Source: HXMU1420-13 sp024742815 (GTDB lineage: Bacteria > Bacteroidota > Rhodothermia > Balneolales > Balneolaceae). From it: a stretch of DNA of 64,000 bases. Where the stretch lies: contig JANSXX010000008.1 in assembly GCA_024742815.1 (NCBI GenBank), positions 62,001 to 126,000 on the forward strand. Reading direction: 5' to 3'. The notes below the pieces were generated by a model, which did not search any database, was not told the DNA's origin, and saw only the letters and a program-made list of their open reading frames with translations. Position 1 is the stretch's first letter. Every line of letters begins with the position of its first letter. Below, in pieces: positions 51,035 to 60,635 of the stretch. A program made the position numbers and the translations under genes.

Positions 51035-53947
51035 TTAAAATGTGCCAAAAATTACATTGGTGTTACCCGCAACAGGATCAAGGGCAAAACCAATTCCAAA
51101 ATCTAGCGATAAGTTACTAATTTTATATCGAAGATGAAGTCCTGCCCCAATTATGGAAGAAGAGCTCGCTAAAGGCTCGGCTTGTTCGTAATCAGCCAAA
51201 GTATGCGTAAAGAAACTCATGTACACAGCGCTTACATAAAACGGGATTAGAAGTCCGCCATTATCAGGGTAAGCCAAAGGAACGGTGTATCGGATACTGA
51301 ATCGCCCGATGGAGCTGGAAAAATCGAAATCGTTATTCGTAAAACCCATCGGAATGATGGTGTTGTTACTAAATAATCTTCGATCGGATTGGTTCAGGAA
51401 TTGTGCAGAAACTTGTAACGATTGGTTCGTTTTTTTGAGAGGCGCCCAATAGGCGTTTAATCCGTAATAAAAAGCATTGCGCTTATCCAACACTTCGGGC
51501 AATGTTTCAAATTGATCGGTTTTAAATGCGATGGTGTTGGTATTTAACGATTGTTCAATCTGGGCAAACAATTGAACACCCGAAGCGGGCTGAATATCTC
51601 TGGAGCGTTGTAATAAACGGATATTAAATTGGCCAAAACCTCCAATTTTGTTTTCCAGAATCCGCGATGTTGCAGGATTATTATTTAGCTGATAGTATCT
51701 GGAGTTACTCACCGTAAACCGGGGACGAAAATAGAACGAAGAATATCGTTCAACATCATCGAAATAATACTCTAGGGTAGTTGAAATACCTGCGCCAACG
51801 TCTTCAACTAAAAAAGTTTCGGTAAGCACTTCGTTATCCAGCTGGAACCGAGTTGCAAAATACGAGGGTTCCCGAAATGCAAATACGCTTATTCCGGGGA
51901 AGAACGTTTTGTTGGTGTAAGCAACATTGTACCAAGCCTGATCTTGTAATAGAGTAACCTCGATATTATACATTTGACTTTGCAACACATCGGTACTGGT
52001 TAATTGAGCGCCCCACTCATTAACGCCGCTTTTATCTTTCACTACCGGCAATAAGGCTCTTGGCTTTAACCAACTAAAGTCGCTACCGTACGAGTTCACC
52101 TCCCAAAGTTCACTTTCTGCGGTAAGTTCGTCTCCTAAAACCGGCGCGTTTAGTGCTTCATCAAGTTCTTCTCCTGCTAAAAGTAGAACCGGATCAACGG
52201 GTTCATTCAAAAATTCTTCTCGATCCAGCAAAATTACTTGCTGCTCTTCCAACAGTTGTATCACCAGAGCAATGGTATTTCCATCAGGAGAATAGGATGC
52301 CTCAAAAGCGTTATAAGGATAATTGGTAAGTTGAAAAATTTCACCACTATCCAAATCATATTCATAAACATTCATTGCCGGGTAGGCGTCTACGGTAAAA
52401 AGGAGTTTATTTTCGGTGGGATGCCATTGAGGATCATGGATAGAGCCCGCTCGAAAAGCAAGCTGAGGATTTTGATCCAAATCGGTTGCGAGGTTAGCTT
52501 CGGTAGTAATCCAAAGGGCCTGAACTCCACGTTGATTAATTAATACCGCAAGTTTACCGCTATCATCTTTTGCCGCTTTTAGCGCTACCGGATGTCGGTT
52601 TGTGAACTCTTTTTTTACAGTGATTTTATCTCCCTCTAACGCAACAATTGAGGCAATGTCACCATTGGGTTGAAGTGCAAGTAACGATTCGTTAGTTCGT
52701 GCCGGTGAATATAACCGAGCATTATTGGAGAGCCTGAAGTTAGTACCTGTTCTCACATTTAAGCGCACTAAGTCGGCTTGGTAACTACTAAAAATTCTAT
52801 TCTGCGCGAAATATTCCGATAAAATGAGTTGCTGAGTGGATGGATCAAAATCAAAATAAAAGTCGGATACAACAAAATGCTCACTCACCTTAGTATGCCG
52901 ATTGGTCTTGGTGTTGTACGTATAGAATGCAGATGCCGCATTGTATTGCCTAGAGTGGTATAAAATTTCGTTATCCGAAATCCAGATGGGCGCGCTTTGT
53001 CGAACGCCATCGTAGGCTGAACCGATAAAATTAAACGAGGTGGGATCATGGTCGACCCGGTCTAATCGGCGTTCTTCTTGCGCCTGTTTTTCCGCTATAT
53101 ATTCGTTATATAGTTCACCCGGCCATTTACCGGTTACCTGTTTTAAGGCGTAGCCATAGCCAAGAAAAAAAACATTTTGATGAACGGCAATTGCTCTTTT
53201 CGAAACATCATCGCCATACGATTGATGCAACCATTCAGTGAAGGCTGCACCACCAACGTAATGCCGGTTATTGGGCAGGGTGTAATCTGTGATGATCAGA
53301 TTTTGCCCCATACTCCAGGTATCCGGGCCGCTTAAATTTGCGTTAAACTGATTGGTAAAATAGGTGTAATTAGATCGACCGGAGTTGGGACGTAGTCCAT
53401 GCTCTGATTCATGATATACTGCCAAACCCTCGTGCACACCAAGTGGTGGGAACATGTTGAAAGAGCGCCTTATGTCGGGCGAAAGTAAACCAAATGCTCG
53501 GGCAACTGAGAAGTTGTTGGTAACATTGGCGTGATTGGCATGGATTAACTCGTGAGGGAGTACATTTTCGAGCCATAAACCGGATTGTGGATTTAAACTT
53601 TTGCCTTTGAAGGGTGATAAATCCACTTCAGATCGAAAGTTGACCGTTGATACAAATCCATTGGTGAGATCATTATATGGAACCAGAACCACCGGAAAAT
53701 TCTTAAGTTCACCGCCGGTTAATGCAAATGATTGGGCGTATTGGCTTTCAAGTATACGTGCGGATTTTCTGGCAATGTCTTCTTGACCCTTTGCAAAAAT
53801 AATTCTGAAATGCGGACTTTTCAGCTCTTGCCAATCTAAGCCTGCCGGGCGATGTTGTGTAAAATACAACTGATTCTGAGCATGAGTAGAAATAGACCCA
53901 ACGAGAAAAACAGAAAGAACGAGATAAAACTTAGTCATAAATGGCAT
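51035..53947 (-). CDS. Outer-membrane fusion: HExxH metallopeptidase-like domain, TolB-type propeller, beta-barrel
   Basis: A 970-residue exported protein. After a signal peptide (FYLVLSVFLVGSISTHAQ) residues about 40-290 resemble a gluzincin peptidase: HELIH at 132-136 and a candidate third ligand, Glu173 in GVHEGLAVYHE. Residues about 300-590 contain PD40/TolB-like blades (YSPDGNTIALVIQ, WHPTENKLLFTVD). The C-terminal 350 residues show alternating strands ending in NVIFGTF, an outer-membrane barrel. The start overlaps the PAQR stop (TAATG) and a DUF2911 lipoprotein follows by five bases, so the three are co-transcribed. Confidence 0.72.
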   Translation of the reverse strand: MPFMTKFYLVLSVFLVGSISTHAQNQLYFTQHRPAGLDWQELKSPHFRIIFAKGQEDIARKSARILESQYAQSFALTGGELKNFPVVLVPYNDLTNGFVSTVNFRSEVDLSPFKGKSLNPQSGLWLENVLPHELIHANHANVTNNFSVARAFGLLSPDIRRSFNMFPPLGVHEGLAVYHESEHGLRPNSGRSNYTYFTNQFNANLSGPDTWSMGQNLIITDYTLPNNRHYVGGAAFTEWLHQSYGDDVSKRAIAVHQNVFFLGYGYALKQVTGKWPGELYNEYIAEKQAQEERRLDRVDHDPTSFNFIGSAYDGVRQSAPIWISDNEILYHSRQYNAASAFYTYNTKTNRHTKVSEHFVVSDFYFDFDPSTQQLILSEYFAQNRIFSSYQADLVRLNVRTGTNFRLSNNARLYSPARTNESLLALQPNGDIASIVALEGDKITVKKEFTNRHPVALKAAKDDSGKLAVLINQRGVQALWITTEANLATDLDQNPQLAFRAGSIHDPQWHPTENKLLFTVDAYPAMNVYEYDLDSGEIFQLTNYPYNAFEASYSPDGNTIALVIQLLEEQQVILLDREEFLNEPVDPVLLLAGEELDEALNAPVLGDELTAESELWEVNSYGSDFSWLKPRALLPVVKDKSGVNEWGAQLTSTDVLQSQMYNIEVTLLQDQAWYNVAYTNKTFFPGISVFAFREPSYFATRFQLDNEVLTETFLVEDVGAGISTTLEYYFDDVERYSSFYFRPRFTVSNSRYYQLNNNPATSRILENKIGGFGQFNIRLLQRSRDIQPASGVQLFAQIEQSLNTNTIAFKTDQFETLPEVLDKRNAFYYGLNAYWAPLKKTNQSLQVSAQFLNQSDRRLFSNNTIIPMGFTNNDFDFSSSIGRFSIRYTVPLAYPDNGGLLIPFYVSAVYMSFFTHTLADYEQAEPLASSSSIIGAGLHLRYKISNLSLDFGIGFALDPVAGNTNVIFGTF

Positions 53948-54603
53948 TAGAACCCGGGTAAGTAATTATATATTGCCCAGAAATGAGAAAAAGCTCCGCC
54001 AATTACAAACAAATGCCAAATGCCATGATGACCAAACCAATTTGGAGCGGGGTCGGGTTTTTTTAACCCATAAATGATGGCGCCTATGGTATAGAATAAG
54101 CCACCAACAATGATCCAAAACGAAAAGCCCTTAGGTAACACACCCCAGATTTGGGGGAAAATGATCACGGCAATCCATCCCATCAACAAATACAAACCGG
54201 TTGAAAACCATCTTGGCGCATTGAGCCAGAAAATCTTTTTTAGCACACCTGCTACCGCGAATATCCAGATTCCGATTAGCATGCCCAATCGCCATTCGCC
54301 GTCTAGGGCGATAGCACAAATTGGTGTGTAGGAACCGGCAATCACCAAATAGATCATTATGTGATCGATCATCCGAAAAATTTCTTCCGTGCGTTCCGAA
54401 ACTTGCACCGCATGATACAACGCCGATGAGCCAAACATCAGGAATACCGTAATACCATACACAATAAACGAGAGTTTATAAGTAATGGGATCGATTGTGG
54501 AATCGACAATCAACAGTACAGTTCCGGCTAATGCTACAAGAGCTCCAAACAAATGGGTATAGGCATTAAAGGGCTCTCTTATGGGGAATAAATATTTTCT
54601 CAC
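53947..54603 (-). CDS. Hemolysin III / PAQR family membrane protein
   Basis: A 218-residue seven-helix membrane protein with the PAQR signatures: EPFNAYTHLFGALVALAG, SSALYHAVQVSERTEEI, RMIDHIMIYLVIAGSYTP, and GHHGIWHLFVIGGAFSHFWAI. The conserved His/Asp/Ser residues form a metal-dependent ceramidase-like site in better-studied relatives; bacterial members are called hemolysin III or YqfA. The start is GTG at 54603. It lies 19 bp downstream of the Nramp-like gene and overlaps the next gene by one base, so these are in one operon. Confidence 0.9.
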   Translation of the reverse strand: MRKYLFPIREPFNAYTHLFGALVALAGTVLLIVDSTIDPITYKLSFIVYGITVFLMFGSSALYHAVQVSERTEEIFRMIDHIMIYLVIAGSYTPICAIALDGEWRLGMLIGIWIFAVAGVLKKIFWLNAPRWFSTGLYLLMGWIAVIIFPQIWGVLPKGFSFWIIVGGLFYTIGAIIYGLKKPDPAPNWFGHHGIWHLFVIGGAFSHFWAIYNYLPGF

Positions 54604-54622
54604 GAGTCAAATTTGGTTGGCG

Positions 54623-55888
54623 TTAAGTTACGAAGAACTTCCAATACAAAAAGGTCAACGCAAAACCTGTTATAAATAACATGCCAAACCAGCTTAATAA
54701 TTTCAGCCATTTTGCAGGTTTCTGATCGTCTGGGAAATGCTCTGAGAAAATGAGTTTATAATTGATGTACGCGAAAATCGGCCCTGCTAAAAACGACATA
54801 GTAGTAGCCAAATCGACCATAAATATGAACTTACTGCCGGCTAAAAATAAAACCAGAAGTGAAATCAACGAGATAATTATGAGGGTTCCTTTATAAGAAG
54901 TTACAAAAGGTGTGGTCGCTTCTTTGGCTTTATTTAGGTTAAGTATATGAGAAACGGTGCGCGGATAGGCATCTGTTACGGTAAGTGTGGTGCTAAACAT
55001 AGCTGTGAATGCACACACGATAATAATCCAATAGGCCCAATCACCCAGTGTTTCGGTATAAAGGCTAACCAGCGTAGTTGCAAACTGCGAACCACTTACC
55101 GCAAAATCCTGTCCTGTTCCAAATAAAATAAGCGCCCCCAGCGATAAAAAGCCAAGAGCTAGTACAGCAGCGCCAATGTATCCGATATTAAAATCGGTGA
55201 GAGACTCTTTGAGTTTAGGAGTGTGTCCGGTTTGTTTGATGCGCTCCAGAATCCAGAGAGAATGCCATGCCGATGCATCAATTAAAATGGGCATCCATCC
55301 CATCAGGGCAATCAAAAACGAAACTCCGCCCACAGTCCAGATAGTTGGCGGTTCGGGACGTACAGCGCCACCGGTATTGGTAAAGGCAACTACCACAGCG
55401 ATTAAGGTAGAAATCGAAAGAACCACAATTATCACTTTGATGGCTTTATCGAGTGCAGAATATTGTCCACCACCCAAAATTGCGATACATATTGCCAGAA
55501 TAATGGCGCTCCATAACAATGGATTGAGTGTAATACCGGTGAGTTCTGCTGCCAAGCTTGCTGTTACAATAGTTACCGCTGCTTGTACCACGCACATAGT
55601 AAGCATGGTGAACCCACTAAAAGTGTACAGCGCCCATTTACCTAATCTCTGATAACCCTGAATGATACTTTCTCGTTTTGTAATGGTGTAGCGCGGACCA
55701 AATTCTAGAAATGGATACTTACTTACATTAGCGAGAATTACCGCCCAAACAAGAGCAAAGCCAAACTCCGCACCCGCACGTGTTGATTGTACGAGGTGAG
55801 AAACCCCAATAGCTGCCGCAGCCAGTATTAACCCCGGCCCAAAGGCATATTTAAGTGTGGAAACTGCTTTAGATTTTGTGTCTGCCAT
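54623..55888 (-). CDS. Nramp-related divalent metal transporter, non-canonical TM1
   Basis: A 421-residue protein of about 11 hydrophobic helices with the Nramp (LeuT-fold) architecture. TM1 reads FGPGLILAAAAIGVSHLVQS: the GPG start is kept, but the metal-binding DPGN of classical Nramp is replaced by IGVSH. TM6 lacks MPH and reads GWMPILIDASAWHSLWILE. These changes mark an Nramp-related branch whose substrate is uncertain (Mg, Al or non-metal solutes have been suggested for DPGN-lacking relatives). It leads the operon with the PAQR and outer-membrane fusion genes. Confidence 0.8.
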   Translation of the reverse strand: MADTKSKAVSTLKYAFGPGLILAAAAIGVSHLVQSTRAGAEFGFALVWAVILANVSKYPFLEFGPRYTITKRESIIQGYQRLGKWALYTFSGFTMLTMCVVQAAVTIVTASLAAELTGITLNPLLWSAIILAICIAILGGGQYSALDKAIKVIIVVLSISTLIAVVVAFTNTGGAVRPEPPTIWTVGGVSFLIALMGWMPILIDASAWHSLWILERIKQTGHTPKLKESLTDFNIGYIGAAVLALGFLSLGALILFGTGQDFAVSGSQFATTLVSLYTETLGDWAYWIIIVCAFTAMFSTTLTVTDAYPRTVSHILNLNKAKEATTPFVTSYKGTLIIISLISLLVLFLAGSKFIFMVDLATTMSFLAGPIFAYINYKLIFSEHFPDDQKPAKWLKLLSWFGMLFITGFALTFLYWKFFVT

Positions 55889-56094
55889 ACTCCGAACATT
55901 TAATTTCGAAGAGTGTATTAATTAATTGTGTCTGATAAAAGGCTCACAAAGTGCACAATCCAAAAAACAGCTCTTTTGTGGTCAATAGGTTTTAAGTAGA
56001 TAAAACGGCAAATTCTATAATCCTTTTTTCAGCATTTTTCAATTGCAACAGGTACAATAGTTTGCTATTAAAAGGGATTCAATTAACACTATCT

Positions 56095-58680
56095 ATGAAA
56101 ACATACTTCACGTTTATATTCGCTCTGTTCATGTTTGTGCAAACACAGGCACAAGTTACCCTCGATTATTATTTACCAGAGGGAGTTACCTATAATGATG
56201 ACATTCCAACACCCCACGATGTATTACATCAAGAAGTTGGAGAATGGCATATACGTCACGATCAGCTTGTGCAATACATGCATGCCATCGCCGAAGCTTC
56301 CGACCGAGCTACCATTGTTGAAACCGGCCGTACGTATGAAAACCGACAACTATTGTCGTTGGTGTTCACATCGCCGGAAAACCATGCGCGTTTAGAAGAA
56401 ATCAGGCAAAATCATTTAGCACTTGGTAATCCGGAAACCTCCGATGATTTGGATGTTTCCAATATGCCTGTTGTGGTTCAATTAAGCTACAGTGTACACG
56501 GAAATGAGCCTAGCGGATCGAATTCTGCGCTATTAACTGCGTATCACCTTGCGGCTGCTGAGGGAGACGAGATCGAGAATGTACTTGAAAATGCCGTGAT
56601 TTTAGTTGATCCGAGTATCAACCCAGACGGACTTGCTCGTTTTGCGCACTGGGCAAATATGCATAAGAGCCTAAACACCTTAGTTACTGATCCTGAAAGC
56701 AGGGAGTATAACGAAGTTTGGCCAAGAGGTCGCACCAATCATTATTGGTTCGATTTAAACCGCGATTGGATGCTGGTTCAACATCCGGAAAGTGAAGGAC
56801 GTGTGGCTCGTTTCCAAGAGTGGAAGCCTAATATTTTAACCGATCATCACGAGATGGGTTCTAACTCTACCTTCTTTTTCCAGCCGGGTATTCCAAGTAG
56901 AACACATCCTCTTACGCCAGAGCGAAATCAGGCACTAACTGCCAGTATTGCCGAATACCACGCCGAAGAATTGGATAAAATTCAATCGCTATATTATTCG
57001 AAAGAAAGTTTTGACGATTACTATTACGGGAAAGGCTCTACTTATCCGGACGTGCAAGGTAGTATCGGTATTCTATTTGAGCAGGCAAGTTCGCGCGGAC
57101 ATGCACAAGAAACCATCCATGGAGTGCTGGAATTTCCATTTACGATCCTGAATCAGTTTACAGCCACTCAATCGACGATAAAAGCGGCAGTGGATTTACG
57201 AGAAGAGTTGCTGGAGCATTACCGATTATTCTATAAAGAGGCAGCACGCGAAGCATCAAGATCTACGATTAAAGCATATGTGTTTGGTGAGTCTGCTGAT
57301 CAGGCAAGAACCTTTCATCTGGCCGAGATGATCAATCGACATAGCATTGAAGTGTATGAGCTTGGCGAAAACGTATCCTTCGATGGTAAAAGTTTTGAGG
57401 CCGGAAAAGCATATGTAGTGCCAACCGATCAGCCGCAATACAAATTGATAACTGCATTATTCGAACGCCGCAATACATTTACCGATAGTTTATTCTATGA
57501 TGTTTCTGCCTGGACTATGCCCTACGCGTTCAACCTTCCGTTTGCAGAATTAAGCAATCGCGCATTTAATAACGATCTGTTAGGCGAGCGTTTTGATGGA
57601 ACCATGCCAAAAAATGGCCAAATTATTGGAGGTCGCAGTAGATATGCTTATGCCTTCGAATGGGACGAATATTACGCGCCAAGAGCACTTTATCGCTTGT
57701 TGGATGCAGGCATCAAAGCAAAAGTGGCTACGCTCCAATTCTCAGGTGTAACCGGTCAAGGTGAGAAAAACTTCGATTATGGTACCATACTTGTGCCGAT
57801 GGGCATCCAAGACGATGAGATGGAAGTGCATCGGATTATGAATCAGATTGCAAGTGAAGATCACATCAAGGTTTACGGATTAAACACCGGATTATCTACC
57901 CGTGGAATAGATTTAGGTAGTAATAACTTTTCGAATGTAACCAAGCCAAGTGTTGCCGTAGTTGGTGGAGATGGAACCAATTCTTACGAAGTAGGCGAAA
58001 TGTGGCACTTACTAGATCAACGCTATCATATGCCGCTAACCATTTTGGACCAAAGTGATTTGGGTGGCGCAGATTTAAGTCGATATACGGTGTTGATTAT
58101 GACCGGATACTGGTACGGAAACCTATCAAGTGGAACCGTTGATGCTATCAAAGATTGGGTGCGTGATGGCGGTGTACTTATTGCCATGAAACAAGGCGTA
58201 CAATGGGCTGCCAGAAATGACCTCGCCGATGTTGAGTTTGTTCGGGATGAAGATGAAGACGAGGACGAAGAAGTAGAAACACGACCATACATTAAACAAG
58301 GTGCAGATCAGGGAGCGCAAGTGATTGGTGGTACCATTTTTAATGCGAAATTAGACCTTACCCATCCGCTCGGTTATGGATACAATGATGAAGACATCAC
58401 GGTGTTCAGAAACAGCACCATTTTTATGGAAAAGGGTGAAAATCCATATTCAACTCCATTGTATTATGCAGATAGCCCGCTTGCAAGTGGGTATGTGTCG
58501 GACGAAAATGCTGAGACTTTAGCCGGAACCGCGGCCATTGTTGTAAGCAGATATGGCGGTGGAAAAGTAATCGCGATGACCGACAACCCGAACTTCCGAG
58601 CCTTCTGGTACGGAACGAATAAGCTGTTTGCTAACTCCATTTTCTTCGGTCCAAATATTCGATCAAGTTCAGCAAACTAG
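56095..58680 (+). CDS. Secreted M14 zinc carboxypeptidase with C-terminal amidotransferase-like domain
   Basis: An 861-residue exported peptidase. A signal peptide (KTYFTFIFALFMFVQTQAQ) is followed by an M14 carboxypeptidase domain (about 40-370): zinc motif SVHGNEPSG (His, Glu), NPDGLARFA, FDLNRDWM, and DHHEMGSNSTFFF with the third His. The C-terminal part (about 380-861) contains a PfpI/DJ-1-like fold (SVAVVGGDGTNSYEVGEMW, TVLIMTGYWYG) and an Asp/Glu run (DEDEDEDEE near 717-725). ATG 56095 is used; the longer frame starts with TTG. Such two-domain M14 proteins are common in Bacteroidota. Confidence 0.87.
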   Translation: MKTYFTFIFALFMFVQTQAQVTLDYYLPEGVTYNDDIPTPHDVLHQEVGEWHIRHDQLVQYMHAIAEASDRATIVETGRTYENRQLLSLVFTSPENHARLEEIRQNHLALGNPETSDDLDVSNMPVVVQLSYSVHGNEPSGSNSALLTAYHLAAAEGDEIENVLENAVILVDPSINPDGLARFAHWANMHKSLNTLVTDPESREYNEVWPRGRTNHYWFDLNRDWMLVQHPESEGRVARFQEWKPNILTDHHEMGSNSTFFFQPGIPSRTHPLTPERNQALTASIAEYHAEELDKIQSLYYSKESFDDYYYGKGSTYPDVQGSIGILFEQASSRGHAQETIHGVLEFPFTILNQFTATQSTIKAAVDLREELLEHYRLFYKEAAREASRSTIKAYVFGESADQARTFHLAEMINRHSIEVYELGENVSFDGKSFEAGKAYVVPTDQPQYKLITALFERRNTFTDSLFYDVSAWTMPYAFNLPFAELSNRAFNNDLLGERFDGTMPKNGQIIGGRSRYAYAFEWDEYYAPRALYRLLDAGIKAKVATLQFSGVTGQGEKNFDYGTILVPMGIQDDEMEVHRIMNQIASEDHIKVYGLNTGLSTRGIDLGSNNFSNVTKPSVAVVGGDGTNSYEVGEMWHLLDQRYHMPLTILDQSDLGGADLSRYTVLIMTGYWYGNLSSGTVDAIKDWVRDGGVLIAMKQGVQWAARNDLADVEFVRDEDEDEDEEVETRPYIKQGADQGAQVIGGTIFNAKLDLTHPLGYGYNDEDITVFRNSTIFMEKGENPYSTPLYYADSPLASGYVSDENAETLAGTAAIVVSRYGGGKVIAMTDNPNFRAFWYGTNKLFANSIFFGPNIRSSSAN

Positions 58681-58707
58681 TCAATTGCGAACTTTATTAA
58701 ATCTACA

Positions 58708-58742
58708 AAGCCCGAATGCACTTTTCATTCGGGCTTTTTTTT
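58708..58742 (+). terminator. Intrinsic terminator after the M14 gene
   Basis: AAGCCCGAATG (58708-58718), loop CACTTTT, CATTCGGGCTT then six more Ts: an 11-bp perfect stem. Confidence 0.92.
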
Positions 58743-58805
58743 GATAGCATAAACAGGCATGGAGTTCTTCAATCAAATTCGAGATTCCAAACTTGTTATT
58801 CTTTT

Positions 58806-59428
58806 ATTCGTAATTCTTGGATTCCGGGTGGCCGCCACCCTCCGTCAAGCTTCGCTTGACACCTCCCTCAAGGGAGGATTTTGTTGTTGCTCGCAATATG
58901 TAGTATGGGCTTTAGCTATCAAACAGAGGTGCGGAGTTTGTCCAACAAATTCGTAATTCCAAAATCCTTATTCTTATATTCGTACCTCTCTAGATCTCTC
59001 CCCGCCGGTTGGCGGTTCGAGATGCCAAAAAGGGATGTCCGAGATTCTAAAGCGAGTTCGAAATAGCGCTTCTCAATTAAAATCGTAATTCGTAAATCTA
59101 CATTCGCCTATTTGTAATTCATCGATTCCGGGTGTCCGCCACCCTCCGTCAAGCTGCGCTTGACACCTCCCTCAAGGGAGGATTTTTGTTGTTGGTGGAA
59201 ATCTGTTAAGTGGGCTTTAGCTATCATAAAGAGGCACAGAGTTCTTCAATTAAATTCGTAGTTCTTAACTCGTTACTCCCTATTCGTAACTCTCTAGATC
59301 TCTCTCCGCCGGTTGGCGGCTCAAGATGCCAAAAGAGGAATGTTCGATATTCCAAAGCGAGTTCGAAATAGCGCTTCTCAACTAAAATCGTAATTCGTAA
59401 ATCTACATTCGCCTATTCGTAATTCTTC
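58806..59428. repeat. 304-bp tandem duplication of a non-coding segment
   Basis: Two copies with a period of 304 bp (ATTCCGGGTG at 58821 and 59125; TCTCTAGATC at 58987 and 59291), diverged by roughly a tenth. Each holds a CCACCCTCCGTCAAGC...GCTTGACACCTCCC block with nested hairpins (TCAAGC/GCTTGA and CCTCCC-TCAA-GGGAGG), then CGCCGGTTGGCGG, then TAATTCGTAAATCTACATTC. A partial third copy begins at 59411. Small frames inside have no protein-like composition. The copies share pieces with repeats at 16636 and 35221. Confidence 0.8.
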
Positions 59429-59462
59429 AACGTTCGATGTTCTATTGTTCGAAGTTCAACGT

Positions 59463-59972
59463 TCAATCGTCCCTCTCTTCCATCCCCAATAAATGCCGAT
59501 AATCAAACTTACCGGATGGCATGGTTTTTAGGTTTTCAATCAACGTGATTGCGCGATCAATGCGTTTTTGGATCGACTTCACCCCATCCACATAATTAAT
59601 TATGTACCGCTGCTGTCCGGGAGTGATGCGTTCGAACGCCTTCATTCCTTCCAGATCTTGTTCGAGCAAAGCTTCCAATTCCTCCGGCATGGCGGCGCCG
59701 TATTTCGAGGTATCCAATTCAATAGTTGCTGAAACCTCATCACCAATACTTATTCCCCACTTTTTCTGTCGCTTTTTGTTGATGATAATGAGTCCGCGAC
59801 CATCGCCCTTGCCTTGTAAACCGGCATGAATTTGTTCGTTTCCGTTAATGGAACACATCAACCGTGTTCCAAATCCACCCGCTTGCTCAACGATTTTGGC
59901 AGGAACGGTGATATGGCAGTATCCTACTTTAGTTTTTGGCTCGAGGTAGGTGTGAAATGTGATAGGTTTCAT
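59463..59972 (-). CDS. DUF1905 + YdeI/OmpD-associated family protein
   Basis: A 169-residue cytosolic protein with two known modules: N-terminal DUF1905 (LEPKTKVGYCHITVPAKI, GTRLMCSINGNEQIHAGLQ, RGLIIINKKRQKKWGI; residues 1-95) and the C-terminal YdeI-like helical domain (LDTSKYGAAMPEELEALLEQ, AFERITPGQQRYIINYVDGV, KSIQKRIDRAITLI). Related proteins are annotated as bacteriocin-protection or OmpD-associated, without firm biochemistry. It ends 34 bp from the tandem repeat. Confidence 0.8.
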   Translation of the reverse strand: MKPITFHTYLEPKTKVGYCHITVPAKIVEQAGGFGTRLMCSINGNEQIHAGLQGKGDGRGLIIINKKRQKKWGISIGDEVSATIELDTSKYGAAMPEELEALLEQDLEGMKAFERITPGQQRYIINYVDGVKSIQKRIDRAITLIENLKTMPSGKFDYRHLLGMEERDD

Positions 59973-59996
59973 GCCGCTACGATACTAACAAAGTGA

Positions 59997-60572
59997 CTAA
60001 CTGGAAACCGAGTTAGCAAATTTATTCCATCGGATAAAAATGATAAGGGCAAGAGTACAGAGTATTATCGCTGTAAAAAATGGAGTAATCCATAATTGTT
60101 GATCATCGAAATTCAGAGTAATCAAGAGGCTGCCAATCGGAATTACAGCGGCAGCTGCGGCATAGGCTTTTTCATCATAAAACCATGCATAAGGCAGAAA
60201 ATGCGCCCCGGTAATAATGGCGAACGTCATGATAAAGTAATCGGGCGATTTGAGTAAGATGAAGATCAAAAAAGGAAAATAGAAAACCTGAGCTACATTC
60301 AGCCACATACCCAATGGTTGCAGGGGATTTCCCTTTATCTTCCACGTGGTAGCAAACAATTTGAAAAAGGCGAACGCCAGTGGAAGCATCAAGCCACCAA
60401 TCATGAAGGTAAAAATACTCTTGTTATACGAGCTTTGATCCAGCGTCCAGATTACTGTAATCGCAAACCATAAGATGCTTGCTGCTACAATAAATTCAAG
60501 CCCGTTTTTTGCCTTAAGCTGGATTTCTTGTTTTAAATCAGCTAGAGTTTTGTTGCTAGAGGAGTGATCCAT
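59997..60572 (-). CDS. Conserved membrane protein (DUF7010-like)
   Basis: A 191-residue membrane protein with six hydrophobic helices following a polar start (DHSSSNKTLADLKQEIQLKA). Recognisable pattern: AKNGLEFIVAASILWFAITV, FMIGGLMLPLAFAFFKLF, GNPLQPLGMWLNVAQVFYFP, ITGAHFLPYAWFYDEKAY. This fits the DUF7010-type family of small bacterial membrane proteins, unknown in function. It lies 24 bp upstream of the DUF1905 gene on the same strand, so they may be co-transcribed. Confidence 0.65.
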   Translation of the reverse strand: MDHSSSNKTLADLKQEIQLKAKNGLEFIVAASILWFAITVIWTLDQSSYNKSIFTFMIGGLMLPLAFAFFKLFATTWKIKGNPLQPLGMWLNVAQVFYFPFLIFILLKSPDYFIMTFAIITGAHFLPYAWFYDEKAYAAAAAVIPIGSLLITLNFDDQQLWITPFFTAIILCTLALIIFIRWNKFANSVSS

Positions 60573-60635
60573 AAATCCGTACTATGTGATGCCAATTTTT
60601 AAGTTGATGGTCCCTACGGGAGTAATTGAAGATTG

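Noticed and set aside
58759..59066. Small plus-strand frames within the tandem repeat.
   Set aside because: Frames are broken between the two repeat copies and encode repeat-derived peptides.
58806..59428. CRISPR array or insertion sequence.
   Set aside because: Only two 304-bp copies without spacers, no transposase, no Cas gene.
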